From contig CABVAP010000012.1 of assembly GCA_902496345.1 (NCBI GenBank), positions 1-31,285 on the forward strand: a stretch of 31,285 nt of DNA. Direction: 5' to 3'. The translations under genes were made by a program, and so were the position numbers. The notes beneath the pieces are model-generated. The model saw only the letters and a program-made list of their open reading frames with translations. It searched no databases and was not told the origin of the DNA. The DNA comes from an uncultured Eubacteriales bacterium (lineage in GTDB: Bacteria; Bacillota; Clostridia; Lachnospirales; CAG-274). Below, in pieces: positions 1 through 8,627 of this stretch. Each line of letters begins with the position of its first letter. The first letter of the stretch is position 1.

Positions 1-69
1 AAGCCTTAAATTAGCCACCTTTAGTCGACAACAAGACAGGAAACGATAGTTTCCGGCAAAAGTTTAGGT

Positions 70-141
70 CAAGCCTTTTCAAAGGCTTGTGGGTGTGGGC
101 AAAGCCCACGGTTTTAAAGGGGTGGTGGGGCAAAGCCCCAC
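70..141. repeat. Cluster of three GC-rich hairpins with GGGC-AAA-GCCC cores
   Basis: Three perfect inverted repeats lie in a row. The first is at 70-78/81-89 (CAAGCCTTT/AAAGGCTTG), the second at 95-100/104-109 (GTGGGC/GCCCAC) and the third at 125-131/135-141 (GTGGGGC/GCCCCAC), the last two with AAA loops. The second and third hairpins with the bases just after them (ACGGTTTTAA and ACGGTCTTAA) look like diverged tandem copies. The block is much richer in G and C than the rest of the window and ends about 55 bases before hydF. It could be a REP-like dispersed palindromic element, or the terminator or leader region of an upstream transcript. No long T-run follows, so a classical terminator is not clear. 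Confidence 0.6.
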
Positions 142-196
142 GGTCTTAATCGACAAACCCCAATTTGTTGAATAAAAATTTGATAGGAGGAATTTT

Positions 197-1405
197 GTGA
201 GTTTGAATAATACACCGTCTTCTGATAGAGTACATATCGGAATTTTTGGTAAAAGAAATGTTGGAAAATCTAGCTTGATTAATGCTATAACTGGTCAAGA
301 AATTGCTATTGTTTCAAGTGAAAAGGGAACTACAACAGACCCTGTCTATAAATCTATGGAATTACTTCCACTTGGTCCTGTTGTTATAATTGATACTGCC
401 GGTATTGACGATATAGGTGAACTTGGAGCATTGCGTGTTAAAAAATCTATACAAATTTTAAATAAAACAGATATTGCAATTTTGGTTGTAGACCCTAATT
501 ATCCTATATCTGATGTGGAAACTGAACTTATTCAAAATTTTAAAGAAAAAAATATACCTTATATCATTGTTGCTAATAAGCTTGATGTATATTCTGGAGA
601 AAAAAATCCTGATTATATTTATGTGTCATCTAATACAAAAGAGGGCATAAATGAACTAAAAGAGCTGATTGCAAAAAAAGCAAATACATCTGAACCTAAA
701 TATCCTATAGTCAAAGATTTGATTGCACCTCACGACTTTATTGTTCTTGTAATTCCTATTGATGACGCTGCACCTAAAGGCAGACTTATATTACCTCAAC
801 AACAAACTATACGTGATATTTTGGACGCTGACGCTGTTTCTATAGTTGTAAAAGAATATGAACTTTCTAATTTGCTTTCTGAACTTCCTAAAAAGCCTAA
901 AATGGTTATATGTGATTCTCAGGTATTTTCAAAAGTTTCAAAAGATACTCCTGATGATATTTTGCTTACGTCTTTTTCGATATTATTTGCAAGACACAAA
1001 GGAAATCTAAAAAAACTTATTGAAGGCGTTAAAACTGTTGATAAATTACAAGACGGTGACACAGTTCTTATATCTGAAGGTTGTACGCACCACAGACAAT
1101 GTGGCGACATTGGAACTTATAAAATACCAAAATGGCTTTTTGAATATACTGGCAAAAAGATTAATATAGAAACGACAAGCGGAACGGAGTTTCCACAAGA
1201 TTTATCGAAGTATAAACTTATTATACATTGTGGTGGCTGTATGCTTAACGAAAAAGAAATGAAAAGTCGTATTAGTTCGGCTAATAAACAAAATATACCT
1301 GTTGTTAATTACGGTATTTTTATTGCTTTTGTAAATGGTATATTGAAAAGAAGTCTTATGCCATTTCCTAAAATTCTTGAAATTTTAGACGATAACTTTA
1401 TATGA
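197..1405 (+). CDS. hydF: [FeFe]-hydrogenase H-cluster maturation GTPase HydF
   Basis: HydF is the GTPase and iron-sulfur scaffold that builds the 2Fe subcluster, made with HydE and HydG, and hands it to apo-[FeFe]-hydrogenase in the cytoplasm. The N-terminal part is an Era/TrmE-like G domain with GKRNVGKSS (residues 18-26), DTAG (66-69) and NKLD (127-130). The C-terminal part has the family's cluster-binding pattern: Cys296-x-His298, then His344-Cys345-x-x-Cys348 about 45 residues later. The length of 402 aa is normal. The start is GTG at 197, chosen because AGGAGG lies at 185-190 and the protein begins just before the G domain. No hydE, hydG or hydrogenase gene is in view. hydE and hydG often lie next to hydF and could be upstream of this window. 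The presence of HydF implies an anaerobe that makes or uses hydrogen. Confidence 0.96.
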   Translation: MSLNNTPSSDRVHIGIFGKRNVGKSSLINAITGQEIAIVSSEKGTTTDPVYKSMELLPLGPVVIIDTAGIDDIGELGALRVKKSIQILNKTDIAILVVDPNYPISDVETELIQNFKEKNIPYIIVANKLDVYSGEKNPDYIYVSSNTKEGINELKELIAKKANTSEPKYPIVKDLIAPHDFIVLVIPIDDAAPKGRLILPQQQTIRDILDADAVSIVVKEYELSNLLSELPKKPKMVICDSQVFSKVSKDTPDDILLTSFSILFARHKGNLKKLIEGVKTVDKLQDGDTVLISEGCTHHRQCGDIGTYKIPKWLFEYTGKKINIETTSGTEFPQDLSKYKLIIHCGGCMLNEKEMKSRISSANKQNIPVVNYGIFIAFVNGILKRSLMPFPKILEILDDNFI

Positions 1406-1746
1406 TGACCCCTTGATGTCAAATATTTGAATACAAGACATAAAATTGATACGTATAAGTTGAAAATTAGTTGTTATTAGTTAAAATTAATAATTTATTT
1501 GACGGAATCGCTTGTTTTTAATGACGTTATTCTACAAAATAACTAAATTTTAAAATTATATAATATAGGTATTGATTTTTTTTTATTAAATTCGTATAAT
1601 TAATGTAGTGATTTGTTTAAGTTATACATATATAACAATACAAATGATAAGTATTTAGTCATTGCTACAGGATAACTTGTACTGTCTAGCTGTTGTTTTG
1701 GGTAAAAATGTACTAGATTAATTTTTTTGAAAGGGGTTTTTCTTTT
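1406..1746. other. Intergenic region, hydF to pectate lyase
   Basis: This AT-rich gap holds no ORF I can support on either strand. It contains a good sigma-A-type promoter (1572-1600), listed separately, and a leader of about 140 bases before the lyase start. I recognise no riboswitch in the leader, and no clear terminator follows hydF. Confidence 0.6.
1572..1600 (+). promoter_or_regulatory. Sigma-A-type promoter for the pectate lyase
   Basis: TTGATT at 1572-1577 and a perfect TATAAT at 1595-1600 are separated by 17 bases. Transcription would start near 1607, giving a 5' leader of about 140 bases. No convincing CcpA-type cre palindrome overlaps it. Confidence 0.75.
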
Positions 1747-4700
1747 ATGAAAAAACTTGTTGCTTTAGCTCTGTCAACAGTTCTTGCTGTAAGTAGCTGT
1801 GTTACTTCTGCTTTCGCTTTAGATGACATTTCTGAAAACGTGGCTCAAGAAGAAAATGTTGACTTGGCAGCTAACACTTCTTTGCTTGCTTTCCCTGGTG
1901 CTGAGGGTGCCGGAAAATATGCAACTGGTGGTAGAGGCGGTAAAATCTATCACGTTACAAACCTTAAAGATAGCGGTACAGGTTCTTTCCGTGACGCCGT
2001 AAGTGGTTCTAACCGAATTGTCGTTTTTGATGTCGGTGGTACTATTGAACTTAAAAGTGATGTTGTTGTAAAGGATAACATTACTATCGCTGGTCAAACT
2101 GCTCCTGGTGGTAAAGGTGTTACTCTTAAAAATTATAAAATTGGTATGGGTGGCGATAACATAATCGCTCGTTTTATTAGCTCTCGTCCCGGTGAAAGAG
2201 GTACAAACCAAGACTATGACGCGTGGGGCGGTGCTAAAGGCTCTAACTCTATTATTGACCACTGTTCTTTAGGTTGGTCTAATGACGAACAATGGGGTCT
2301 TTATTCTAATAACACAAACTATACTGTACAATATACAATTGTTGGACCTGCAAACTCTTTCTCTTACCATTCTAAAGGTATTCACGGTTTTGGTATAATG
2401 TTTGGTAAAGGTCAAGCCTCTTGGCACCATAACTTAGTTGTACATAATATCTCAAGAAACTTTAGAGGTAAAGTTGAAGGTACTAGCGTTATGGATTACG
2501 TAAACAACGTTGTGTATGACTGGGGTTATCAAACTGCTTATGGTACAGCCGGTCGCATCAACTTTGCTAATAACTTCTATAAAGCTGGTAACTCGACTTC
2601 TGGAGCTTACAGATATTTTAGCTTTGGTAGTGGTTCTGGTATTGAAAACTATAAATTCTATTTAACTGGTAACAAAATGCTCAACAAAGACGGTTCTGTT
2701 AGAGATGACGGAACTAAAAACTGGAGTAGTTCTTTTGGTTGGAGTGACGCTGCTACTGCACAGGGTGGCGAAAGCTATTACCGTACAGACGAATATATGC
2801 CTGTTAAAGTAAATGGCGTTGATTGTTCTGTTGTTCCTACTATGGATACTGCTGATGTTGCTTTTGACAAAGTTACTAAATACGCCGGTGCTGGTATCAA
2901 CCCAACAACTAAACCTAAAATCGACCTTGAAGTTTGTAGTGATGCTATAAACGGTACTGGTTATATTACTGGTGCTAGACCTTTATCTGAAGCAAACGCA
3001 ACTCAAAAGGCTGAAATTGAAAAATGTAGTATTCATCAAGTAGATTATAGTCAGTATTATCCTGAATCTGTTCTTAAAAAAGAAATTGTAGACTCAGATA
3101 ATGACGGTATGCCTGATGATTGGGAACTTGCAAGAGGTCTTGACCCTAACAATGCTTCTGATGCTAATGGCGATTATGCTGGTCTTGGATATACTAACAT
3201 TGAATATTACCTCAATGACCTTACTGTTGATGCTTTCCCTGAAGGTGTTGTTACAACTTCTCCAACTATTAAAAACTCTGTTGTTGTTAATGCTTCTGCT
3301 AATGAAGTTGAGGGCGAAAGCTACAAAACTTTAACTGCTGCAATTAAATATATGAAAGACAACGCAGACAATATGGTTGCTGGTAGAAAAACTATCTATA
3401 TGACTGCTGGTACTTATGACGAAAATGTAACTGTTGATTTAAGCAATTTAGGTATTATGCTTGAAGAAAATACAACAGACAAGGTTATAATTAAGGGAAT
3501 TAATGTCTTATCATCTGCCGAGGGATTTTCTATTGACGGAGTGCAAGTTGGTGACGGCTCTGGTGATGCCTTAACTATTGCTACTGACAAAGCTACTTTT
3601 GATAATTGTACTTTTGTCGGAAAAGATAATTCTGTTGTTATTTCTAATAAAGCAAGAACTTACTTTAAAAATTGTGCTTTTACAGGGACTGTAAAAGCAA
3701 CTGATGACGCAAAAGCTGTTATCAATAAATCAGCTCTTTCTGATAAAGTTTCAATCGCTGATAGTGCTATTAGCTCTGGAAATAAATATGGTATACTTAT
3801 TATGGGTTCTACCATAAATAGTAATGGCTCTGCTGTTTTGGGCTCTGCTAGTTCAGATTATGGTCAAATAATATATGCTGATTGTAAAATTATAAATGTT
3901 GCATCTGGAAGATTTGCCGATGTAACCGGCAAAACTGATAAAATTAGATTTATGGAATATAAATCAAGAGATAGCAAGGGTGCTGCTGTTGATGTTTCTA
4001 CTCTCCCTGCTTATGTTGCTGCTTTATCTGAATATGACTACTATGAAACTTATAGTCCATTTAAACATTTAAAAGAAAAATTCGGTAGTAAAGCTGATAA
4101 CTGGAATCCTGGTTCTTTCTCAGAAGTTACTCCTCAGGAAGAATTACAACAGCTTGCTGACAGTATTTCTGTTCAGAAAACTATAATTACTAAAAATACT
4201 TCTCTTACATCTTCTTTTGCTGACAATGAAGATGTAAAAATTACTTGGTCAAGTAGTGACCCTAGTGTGTTTTCTGATAATGAAATTATCGTTGGTGATT
4301 ATGGTAGTGGTGTTAAATATGCAACATTAACTGCTATTATCTCAAAAGACGGTCTTACTTCTGTTACTAAAACTTTTGATATTATCGTTGGTTCTTTAAG
4401 TGAAAGTCAAGACGGCGTTGTTGACTTTGAAGAATGTGAAATAAACGGTGATTCCGAAGATTTAAAAATGACTACAAATTACACTAAAAATGATAAAATG
4501 ACTTGGGGTGTTGTTGACAACATAAATGGTCAAGACACAGGTGACCACGGTAAAATTTATCAAGTAAATCAGTCCGCAAAAACTAAAGTTGATGCTTCTG
4601 TTGATGCCGGAAAAGGTATGTATGACTTTACATACAATTTCGGTAAAATGTCTGAAAAAGTAGTTGAAGTTGATTTTGATGCTTATATAGATGAGCTTTC

Positions 4701-6507
4701 TACTGATGGTTATTTTGAGGCTTATTTAAGAGGTTCTAATATAATTGGACAAATTAGATTTACTGATGACGGTATTTTAGCATACAAAGATACTAAAAAT
4801 ACTGCTTCTCTTGCAAATGATACCGGAAAATGGTATACATTTAAACTTTTTGTAAATACTGTTGGAATTTCTAATGGTACAGCTCCTACGGTTGATTACT
4901 ATGTTTATGATGAAACTGGTAAACAAGTTGGCTCTGTAGTTGGTGCAAGCTCTAAAACTGCTTATGATAAAGCTACTTATCAAAACTTTATTCCTGATAG
5001 AATTGCATTTAGACCAAACAGAAGTATTGACACTTGTAAATTCTATATTGACAATATTCAATTTAAAGATTTGACTTCTATCGCTCAAGAAGACGCTAAG
5101 TCAATCGCTAAAAAACATACATTGAAAAAAGGCGACAGACTTCCTGTATATGGTAACCATTTATCTAACATAACTTGGAAAACTGTTGACGGTCAAAGCG
5201 ATGTTGTAAATGCCGACGGTACTATCAACTATGATAAATGTGGCGTTACAACTATTAATGTAAGAGGTACTGTTACTTATGGTAAAAATCTTAAAGGTAC
5301 TGCTGAAACAGAAGACATTGTTTTAGTTGTAAATGGTACAGGAACTAATCAAGAAGTTGTTTCTGATAAATTCTTTACTGATACTGATGACTTTAGTGGC
5401 TGGTTTAAAGAATATAACCAGAGTGCTGTCGGAATTAAACTCGATGATACTACTGCTGTTGCTGGTAACAGTACTGCAAAAGTACTTTTACCAAACAAAG
5501 CTGTGTTCAAAAAATTTAATACTCCTGCAAGTACTGGAAAGGTTACATTTACCACTGATTTCTGCGAAAATTCTATAACAGGTACTACTGGTAGAACTTT
5601 CCGTATATTCTTAGAGAATAACGAAACTGCTGATGACGGAAACGGCTATGGTTCAGCTGCTTTTGATTCAACAAATATTTTCTACCACTTAACTGATATT
5701 GGTGGAAAAACTTATGTTGTTACTTCTGATACTCCAAATGCAAACGATACAACTGCTACTCTTACTGAAGTCGGAACACTTGAAGCCGATAAATGGTACA
5801 GAGTTCAAGTTGAACTTGACTTTGATAACAAAACTGCTGAAACTTCTATATTCCTTCACGGAACAGACGGAAGTTACAATACTTCTAACATAAGTTCAAC
5901 TCCTATCGGAAAAGTTACTACAAATCTTATTGCTAAAACTCCTTTACAGCTTAAACAAATAAGACTTGTAAGAACTGCTGATGCTAATGTTTACTTTGAT
6001 AATGTTTCTGTAAGTGGTGACCTTAAAGTTAAAGGTGTTACTATTTCTGAAGATAGTTTCAATATCAAAAAAGGCGAAACTCACCAGCTTTACGCTATTG
6101 TTTCTCCTTCTGATGCACCAGACAAAACAGTTACTTGGTCTTCTGACAAACCAGAAGTTGCTAAAGTTGATGAAAATGGTTTAGTTACTGCTGTTGCTGA
6201 CGGTACTGCTAAAATTACAGTTACAACAACTGACGGTGGTTATACTGGAAGTTGTGTAGTTACTGTAGGCGAGGCTACTCCTGATAATCCTGTAACTTTT
6301 GGTGATGTAAACAATGACGGAAAAATTGATGTAAACGATGCTTCTCTTACACTTAATTATGTACTTGACAAAAATACAACTGGTGTTAATTCTGAGTCTA
6401 TTAAGAATATGAAAGTAATGGGAAATGAAAACGTTACAGCTGAAGACGTTTCAGCTATTCTTAGAAAAGCATTAGACAATAATTTTAAATTTGTTGTTGA
6501 AAAATAA
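1747..6507 (+). CDS. Large secreted multidomain pectate lyase (PL1-like) with pseudo-pectinesterase, Ig-like and dockerin domains
   Basis: This secreted enzyme should cleave de-esterified pectin by calcium-dependent beta-elimination. Residues 1-24 are a signal peptide ending SAFA. A lipobox-like VSSC (Cys18) makes lipoprotein processing a second possibility. Residues about 45-445 form the PL1-like beta-helix (IIDHCSLGWSNDEQWG; later SRNFRGK with a candidate catalytic Arg). A calcium-loop segment, DSDNDGMPDDWE, begins at 449. Residues about 515-790 resemble a CE8 pectinesterase but lack its catalytic motifs. Ig-like and jelly-roll-like segments follow, then a Big_2 Ig domain (about 1428-1510) and a type I dockerin (about 1518-1586). 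The first dockerin repeat, GDVNNDGKIDVND, is canonical; the second has lost most calcium ligands. The ATG has GAAAGGGG upstream. At 1586 aa it is far longer than a simple pectate lyase. It is monocistronic, with its own promoter and terminator. The lyase call is firm; the exact subfamily is not. Confidence 0.9.
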   Translation: MKKLVALALSTVLAVSSCVTSAFALDDISENVAQEENVDLAANTSLLAFPGAEGAGKYATGGRGGKIYHVTNLKDSGTGSFRDAVSGSNRIVVFDVGGTIELKSDVVVKDNITIAGQTAPGGKGVTLKNYKIGMGGDNIIARFISSRPGERGTNQDYDAWGGAKGSNSIIDHCSLGWSNDEQWGLYSNNTNYTVQYTIVGPANSFSYHSKGIHGFGIMFGKGQASWHHNLVVHNISRNFRGKVEGTSVMDYVNNVVYDWGYQTAYGTAGRINFANNFYKAGNSTSGAYRYFSFGSGSGIENYKFYLTGNKMLNKDGSVRDDGTKNWSSSFGWSDAATAQGGESYYRTDEYMPVKVNGVDCSVVPTMDTADVAFDKVTKYAGAGINPTTKPKIDLEVCSDAINGTGYITGARPLSEANATQKAEIEKCSIHQVDYSQYYPESVLKKEIVDSDNDGMPDDWELARGLDPNNASDANGDYAGLGYTNIEYYLNDLTVDAFPEGVVTTSPTIKNSVVVNASANEVEGESYKTLTAAIKYMKDNADNMVAGRKTIYMTAGTYDENVTVDLSNLGIMLEENTTDKVIIKGINVLSSAEGFSIDGVQVGDGSGDALTIATDKATFDNCTFVGKDNSVVISNKARTYFKNCAFTGTVKATDDAKAVINKSALSDKVSIADSAISSGNKYGILIMGSTINSNGSAVLGSASSDYGQIIYADCKIINVASGRFADVTGKTDKIRFMEYKSRDSKGAAVDVSTLPAYVAALSEYDYYETYSPFKHLKEKFGSKADNWNPGSFSEVTPQEELQQLADSISVQKTIITKNTSLTSSFADNEDVKITWSSSDPSVFSDNEIIVGDYGSGVKYATLTAIISKDGLTSVTKTFDIIVGSLSESQDGVVDFEECEINGDSEDLKMTTNYTKNDKMTWGVVDNINGQDTGDHGKIYQVNQSAKTKVDASVDAGKGMYDFTYNFGKMSEKVVEVDFDAYIDELSTDGYFEAYLRGSNIIGQIRFTDDGILAYKDTKNTASLANDTGKWYTFKLFVNTVGISNGTAPTVDYYVYDETGKQVGSVVGASSKTAYDKATYQNFIPDRIAFRPNRSIDTCKFYIDNIQFKDLTSIAQEDAKSIAKKHTLKKGDRLPVYGNHLSNITWKTVDGQSDVVNADGTINYDKCGVTTINVRGTVTYGKNLKGTAETEDIVLVVNGTGTNQEVVSDKFFTDTDDFSGWFKEYNQSAVGIKLDDTTAVAGNSTAKVLLPNKAVFKKFNTPASTGKVTFTTDFCENSITGTTGRTFRIFLENNETADDGNGYGSAAFDSTNIFYHLTDIGGKTYVVTSDTPNANDTTATLTEVGTLEADKWYRVQVELDFDNKTAETSIFLHGTDGSYNTSNISSTPIGKVTTNLIAKTPLQLKQIRLVRTADANVYFDNVSVSGDLKVKGVTISEDSFNIKKGETHQLYAIVSPSDAPDKTVTWSSDKPEVAKVDENGLVTAVADGTAKITVTTTDGGYTGSCVVTVGEATPDNPVTFGDVNNDGKIDVNDASLTLNYVLDKNTTGVNSESIKNMKVMGNENVTAEDVSAILRKALDNNFKFVVEK

Positions 6508-6514
6508 ATATTTA

Positions 6515-6543
6515 GGCTGTCGATTTAATCGACAGCCTTTTTT
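6515..6543 (+). terminator. Intrinsic terminator after the pectate lyase
   Basis: A perfect 10-bp stem (6515-6524 with 6528-6537, GGCTGTCGAT/ATCGACAGCC) with a TTA loop is followed by six T's (6538-6543). It starts 7 bases after the lyase stop codon. Confidence 0.95.
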
Positions 6544-6905
6544 GCTTAAAATTAGGGGTTTTGTCGTTTCAGAGTTGCATATTTGTAAAAATGACTGTTT
6601 CTTTTATCTTGATTTGCAAAAAATCTATGATTTTTTTTTAAAACAATTGATTTAATTAGCAGTTTTTTTTATTTTTAGAAAAGAAAAAGAGGGTGGGTTG
6701 AAAAGTTTTCTTGTTTTAGGTGATTTATATATTGTTTATATGCGTGATTATGATTAACAGAATAATCAAATGATAGGTTGTATTAGTTGTTAAAATATAA
6801 AAAATAAGGTTAAAGTGCATAAAAAATGCAAAAATAAGAAATGATATTATACAATAGTTACAAAAAATGATGACTTTTTTTAGATATTAATTTGATTGAA
6901 ATTGA
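6544..6905. other. Intergenic region upstream of the fructose operon
   Basis: This long AT-rich stretch has no supportable ORF. It contains a short inverted repeat TGCAT/ATGCA (6816-6830) and the first copy of a TAGTTACAAAA motif (6855-6865) that recurs at the operon promoter. The rest is unexplained. Confidence 0.5.
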
Positions 6906-6946
6906 TTGACAATGACTGAAAATGGTGTTACTATATAGTTACAAAA
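6855..6946 (+). promoter_or_regulatory. Repeated TAGTTACAAAA motifs, candidate FruR operator
   Basis: TAGTTACAAAA occurs exactly at 6855-6865 and again at 6936-6946. A third GTTAC at 6927-6931 lies 11 bases, one helical turn, before the GTTAC at 6938-6942. The downstream pair overlaps the -10 element and the start of transcription. DeoR-family repressors commonly bind repeated sites near their own promoters, so autoregulation relieved by fructose-1-phosphate is a reasonable inference. It is not shown by the sequence alone. Confidence 0.4.
6906..6934 (+). promoter_or_regulatory. Sigma-A-type promoter of the fruRKA-ptsHI operon
   Basis: A perfect TTGACA at 6906-6911 is followed after 17 bases by TACTAT at 6929-6934. 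Transcription should start near 6941, about 30 bases before the fruR start codon. Confidence 0.75.
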
Positions 6947-6969
6947 TAAATGAAAAGGAGGTAAGGAAA

Positions 6970-7719
6970 ATGTTAATGGAAAAAAGACATACGGCAATTT
7001 TAAAGGCAGTTAATGAAAAATCAGCAATGACTGTTGCTGAACTTACTAAACTTCTTGGGATTTCAGAATCTACTGTAAGACGTGATTTAACAACTTTACA
7101 CAACTTAGGAAAACTTATTAAAGTTCACGGTGGGGCTACTTCTTTGGAAATCGTTTATAACAACGATGAAGAAGACGTTATTCAGAAATCAAAATTGAAT
7201 ATCGATGAAAAGAAAAAAATCGCCTGTGAGGCTGCTTCTCTTATCAAAGCTGGTGACTTCGTTTATATTGATGCTGGTACAACAACTGGTTTTATCCCTG
7301 ATTATATTAAAACAGATAAAGCAGTTTTTGTTACAAATGGCATTACAATAGCTAAAAAGCTTGCTTATCTTGGCTACAACGTAAATGTTATTTCTGGCAG
7401 AATTAAACAGAAAACAGAAGCTATTGTTGGTAGTGAAGCTATCTTAAATATCCAAAAGTTTAATTTTAACCTTGGCTTTTTTGGAGCTAACGGAATTGAT
7501 GCTTTCAAAGGATATTCTACACCTAACATTGATGAGGCTGATATAAAATCAGCTGCTATTGACAGATGTAAAAATAAATATGTCCTTGCAGATTCATCAA
7601 AATTTAACAAAGTTACAGCAATAAGTTTTGCTAGGATTGAAGAAGCTAACATTATAACCTCTAAAGTTACCGATTTACGCTATAGGAAAGTTACTTTAGT
7701 TACGGAGGTTGATAAATAA
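6970..7719 (+). CDS. fruR: DeoR-family transcriptional regulator of the fructose operon
   Basis: This is a 249-aa DeoR/GlpR-type repressor. An N-terminal winged helix-turn-helix (about residues 4-55, including ISESTVRRDL and a following VHGGA) is joined to a sugar-phosphate-binding domain of the phosphosugar isomerase fold (DAGTTTGFIP; NGITIAKKL). In this family fructose-1-phosphate usually releases the repressor, which fits its place next to fruK and fruA. I use ATG 6970 because AAAAGGAGG lies 8 bases upstream at 6953-6961. An upstream in-frame ATG at 6922 would lie inside the promoter and adds 16 non-conserved residues. ATG 6976 is another option. Its stop overlaps the fruK start by one base, so the two are translationally coupled. 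Regulation of this operon is inferred from position. Confidence 0.9.
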   Translation: MLMEKRHTAILKAVNEKSAMTVAELTKLLGISESTVRRDLTTLHNLGKLIKVHGGATSLEIVYNNDEEDVIQKSKLNIDEKKKIACEAASLIKAGDFVYIDAGTTTGFIPDYIKTDKAVFVTNGITIAKKLAYLGYNVNVISGRIKQKTEAIVGSEAILNIQKFNFNLGFFGANGIDAFKGYSTPNIDEADIKSAAIDRCKNKYVLADSSKFNKVTAISFARIEEANIITSKVTDLRYRKVTLVTEVDK

Positions 7720-8627
7720 TGATTTATACAATAACTTTTAATCCGTCTATAGACTATATTATGCACACTAAAAAAGTTAAAAGAGAGCATATTAATAGGT
7801 CTGAATATGAAGAATTTTATCCAGGTGGAAAGGGAATAAATGTTTCTATTATGCTTAAAAATCTTGGTTTCGATAGTAAAGTGTTGGGCTTTATTGCTGG
7901 CTTTACAGGCAATGAAATCGAGCGATTAGTTAATGAATATGGCTGTGAAAGTAAGTTTATTAAACTTCAAAATGGCGTTTCACGTATTAATGTTAAAATT
8001 AGAGAAAATGACTCTGAGGCAGACATAAACGGTCAGGGCCCTAAAATAGATGAAAGTGATATAGAAAAACTTTTTGAAATTATTAATTCTGTTCAAGATG
8101 ATGACTATATTATTCTTGCCGGCTCTATTCCTAAAACTTTGCCGGAAGATATTTACGAAAAAATCCTTGAAAGTTTATCAAGTAAAAAGGTAAATGTTGT
8201 TGTTGATGCAACAGGTAAACTACTTGTAAACGTGCTCAAATACAAACCTTTCCTTATTAAACCTAACCACAAAGAATTAGGAGAAATTTTTGAAAAAGAA
8301 CTTACAGACATTGATGACATTATATTTTATGCAAAAAAACTCAAGGAAAAAGGTGCTGTTAATGTTATAGTTTCTATGGCTGAAAAAGGTGCAATCCTTG
8401 TTGACGAAAATGACGAAGTTCACGTATTAAATGCCCCTAAAGGTAAACTTGTAAACTCTGTTGGGGCAGGTGACTCAATGGTTGCTGGTTTTGTTGCCGG
8501 TTTTATTGAAACTAATGATTATCAAAAAGCCTTTCAAAAGGCTGTTGCTTCCGGTAGTGCATCAGCTTTTAAAAATTGGCTTGCTAACAAAGATGATGTT
8601 GAAAAGGTAATGGGGGTGTTCTTATGA
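7719..8627 (+). CDS. fruK: 1-phosphofructokinase
   Basis: FruK phosphorylates fructose-1-phosphate, the product of the fructose PTS, with ATP to give fructose-1,6-bisphosphate for glycolysis. It is a 302-aa PfkB-family sugar kinase, the usual length. Visible signatures are the substrate-binding PGGKGINVS (residues 35-43) and the C-terminal anion-hole and catalytic motif VGAGDSM, with Asp252 as the expected base. The related tagatose-6-phosphate kinase (LacC) has the same fold, but the position between fruR and a fructose-type EIIABC supports FruK. GGAGG at 7704-7708 precedes the ATG. The gene overlaps fruR by 1 base and fruA by 4 bases. Confidence 0.95.
   Translation: MIYTITFNPSIDYIMHTKKVKREHINRSEYEEFYPGGKGINVSIMLKNLGFDSKVLGFIAGFTGNEIERLVNEYGCESKFIKLQNGVSRINVKIRENDSEADINGQGPKIDESDIEKLFEIINSVQDDDYIILAGSIPKTLPEDIYEKILESLSSKKVNVVVDATGKLLVNVLKYKPFLIKPNHKELGEIFEKELTDIDDIIFYAKKLKEKGAVNVIVSMAEKGAILVDENDEVHVLNAPKGKLVNSVGAGDSMVAGFVAGFIETNDYQKAFQKAVASGSASAFKNWLANKDDVEKVMGVFL

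Noticed and set aside
1607..1746. Riboswitch in the lyase leader
   Set aside because: The leader is about 140 bases long, but I could not match it to a cyclic-di-GMP or other known riboswitch core.
1819..2262. 147-aa minus-strand frame opposite the lyase
   Set aside because: It is antisense to the signal-peptide-proximal and catalytic region of a well-supported gene, with no recognisable domain.
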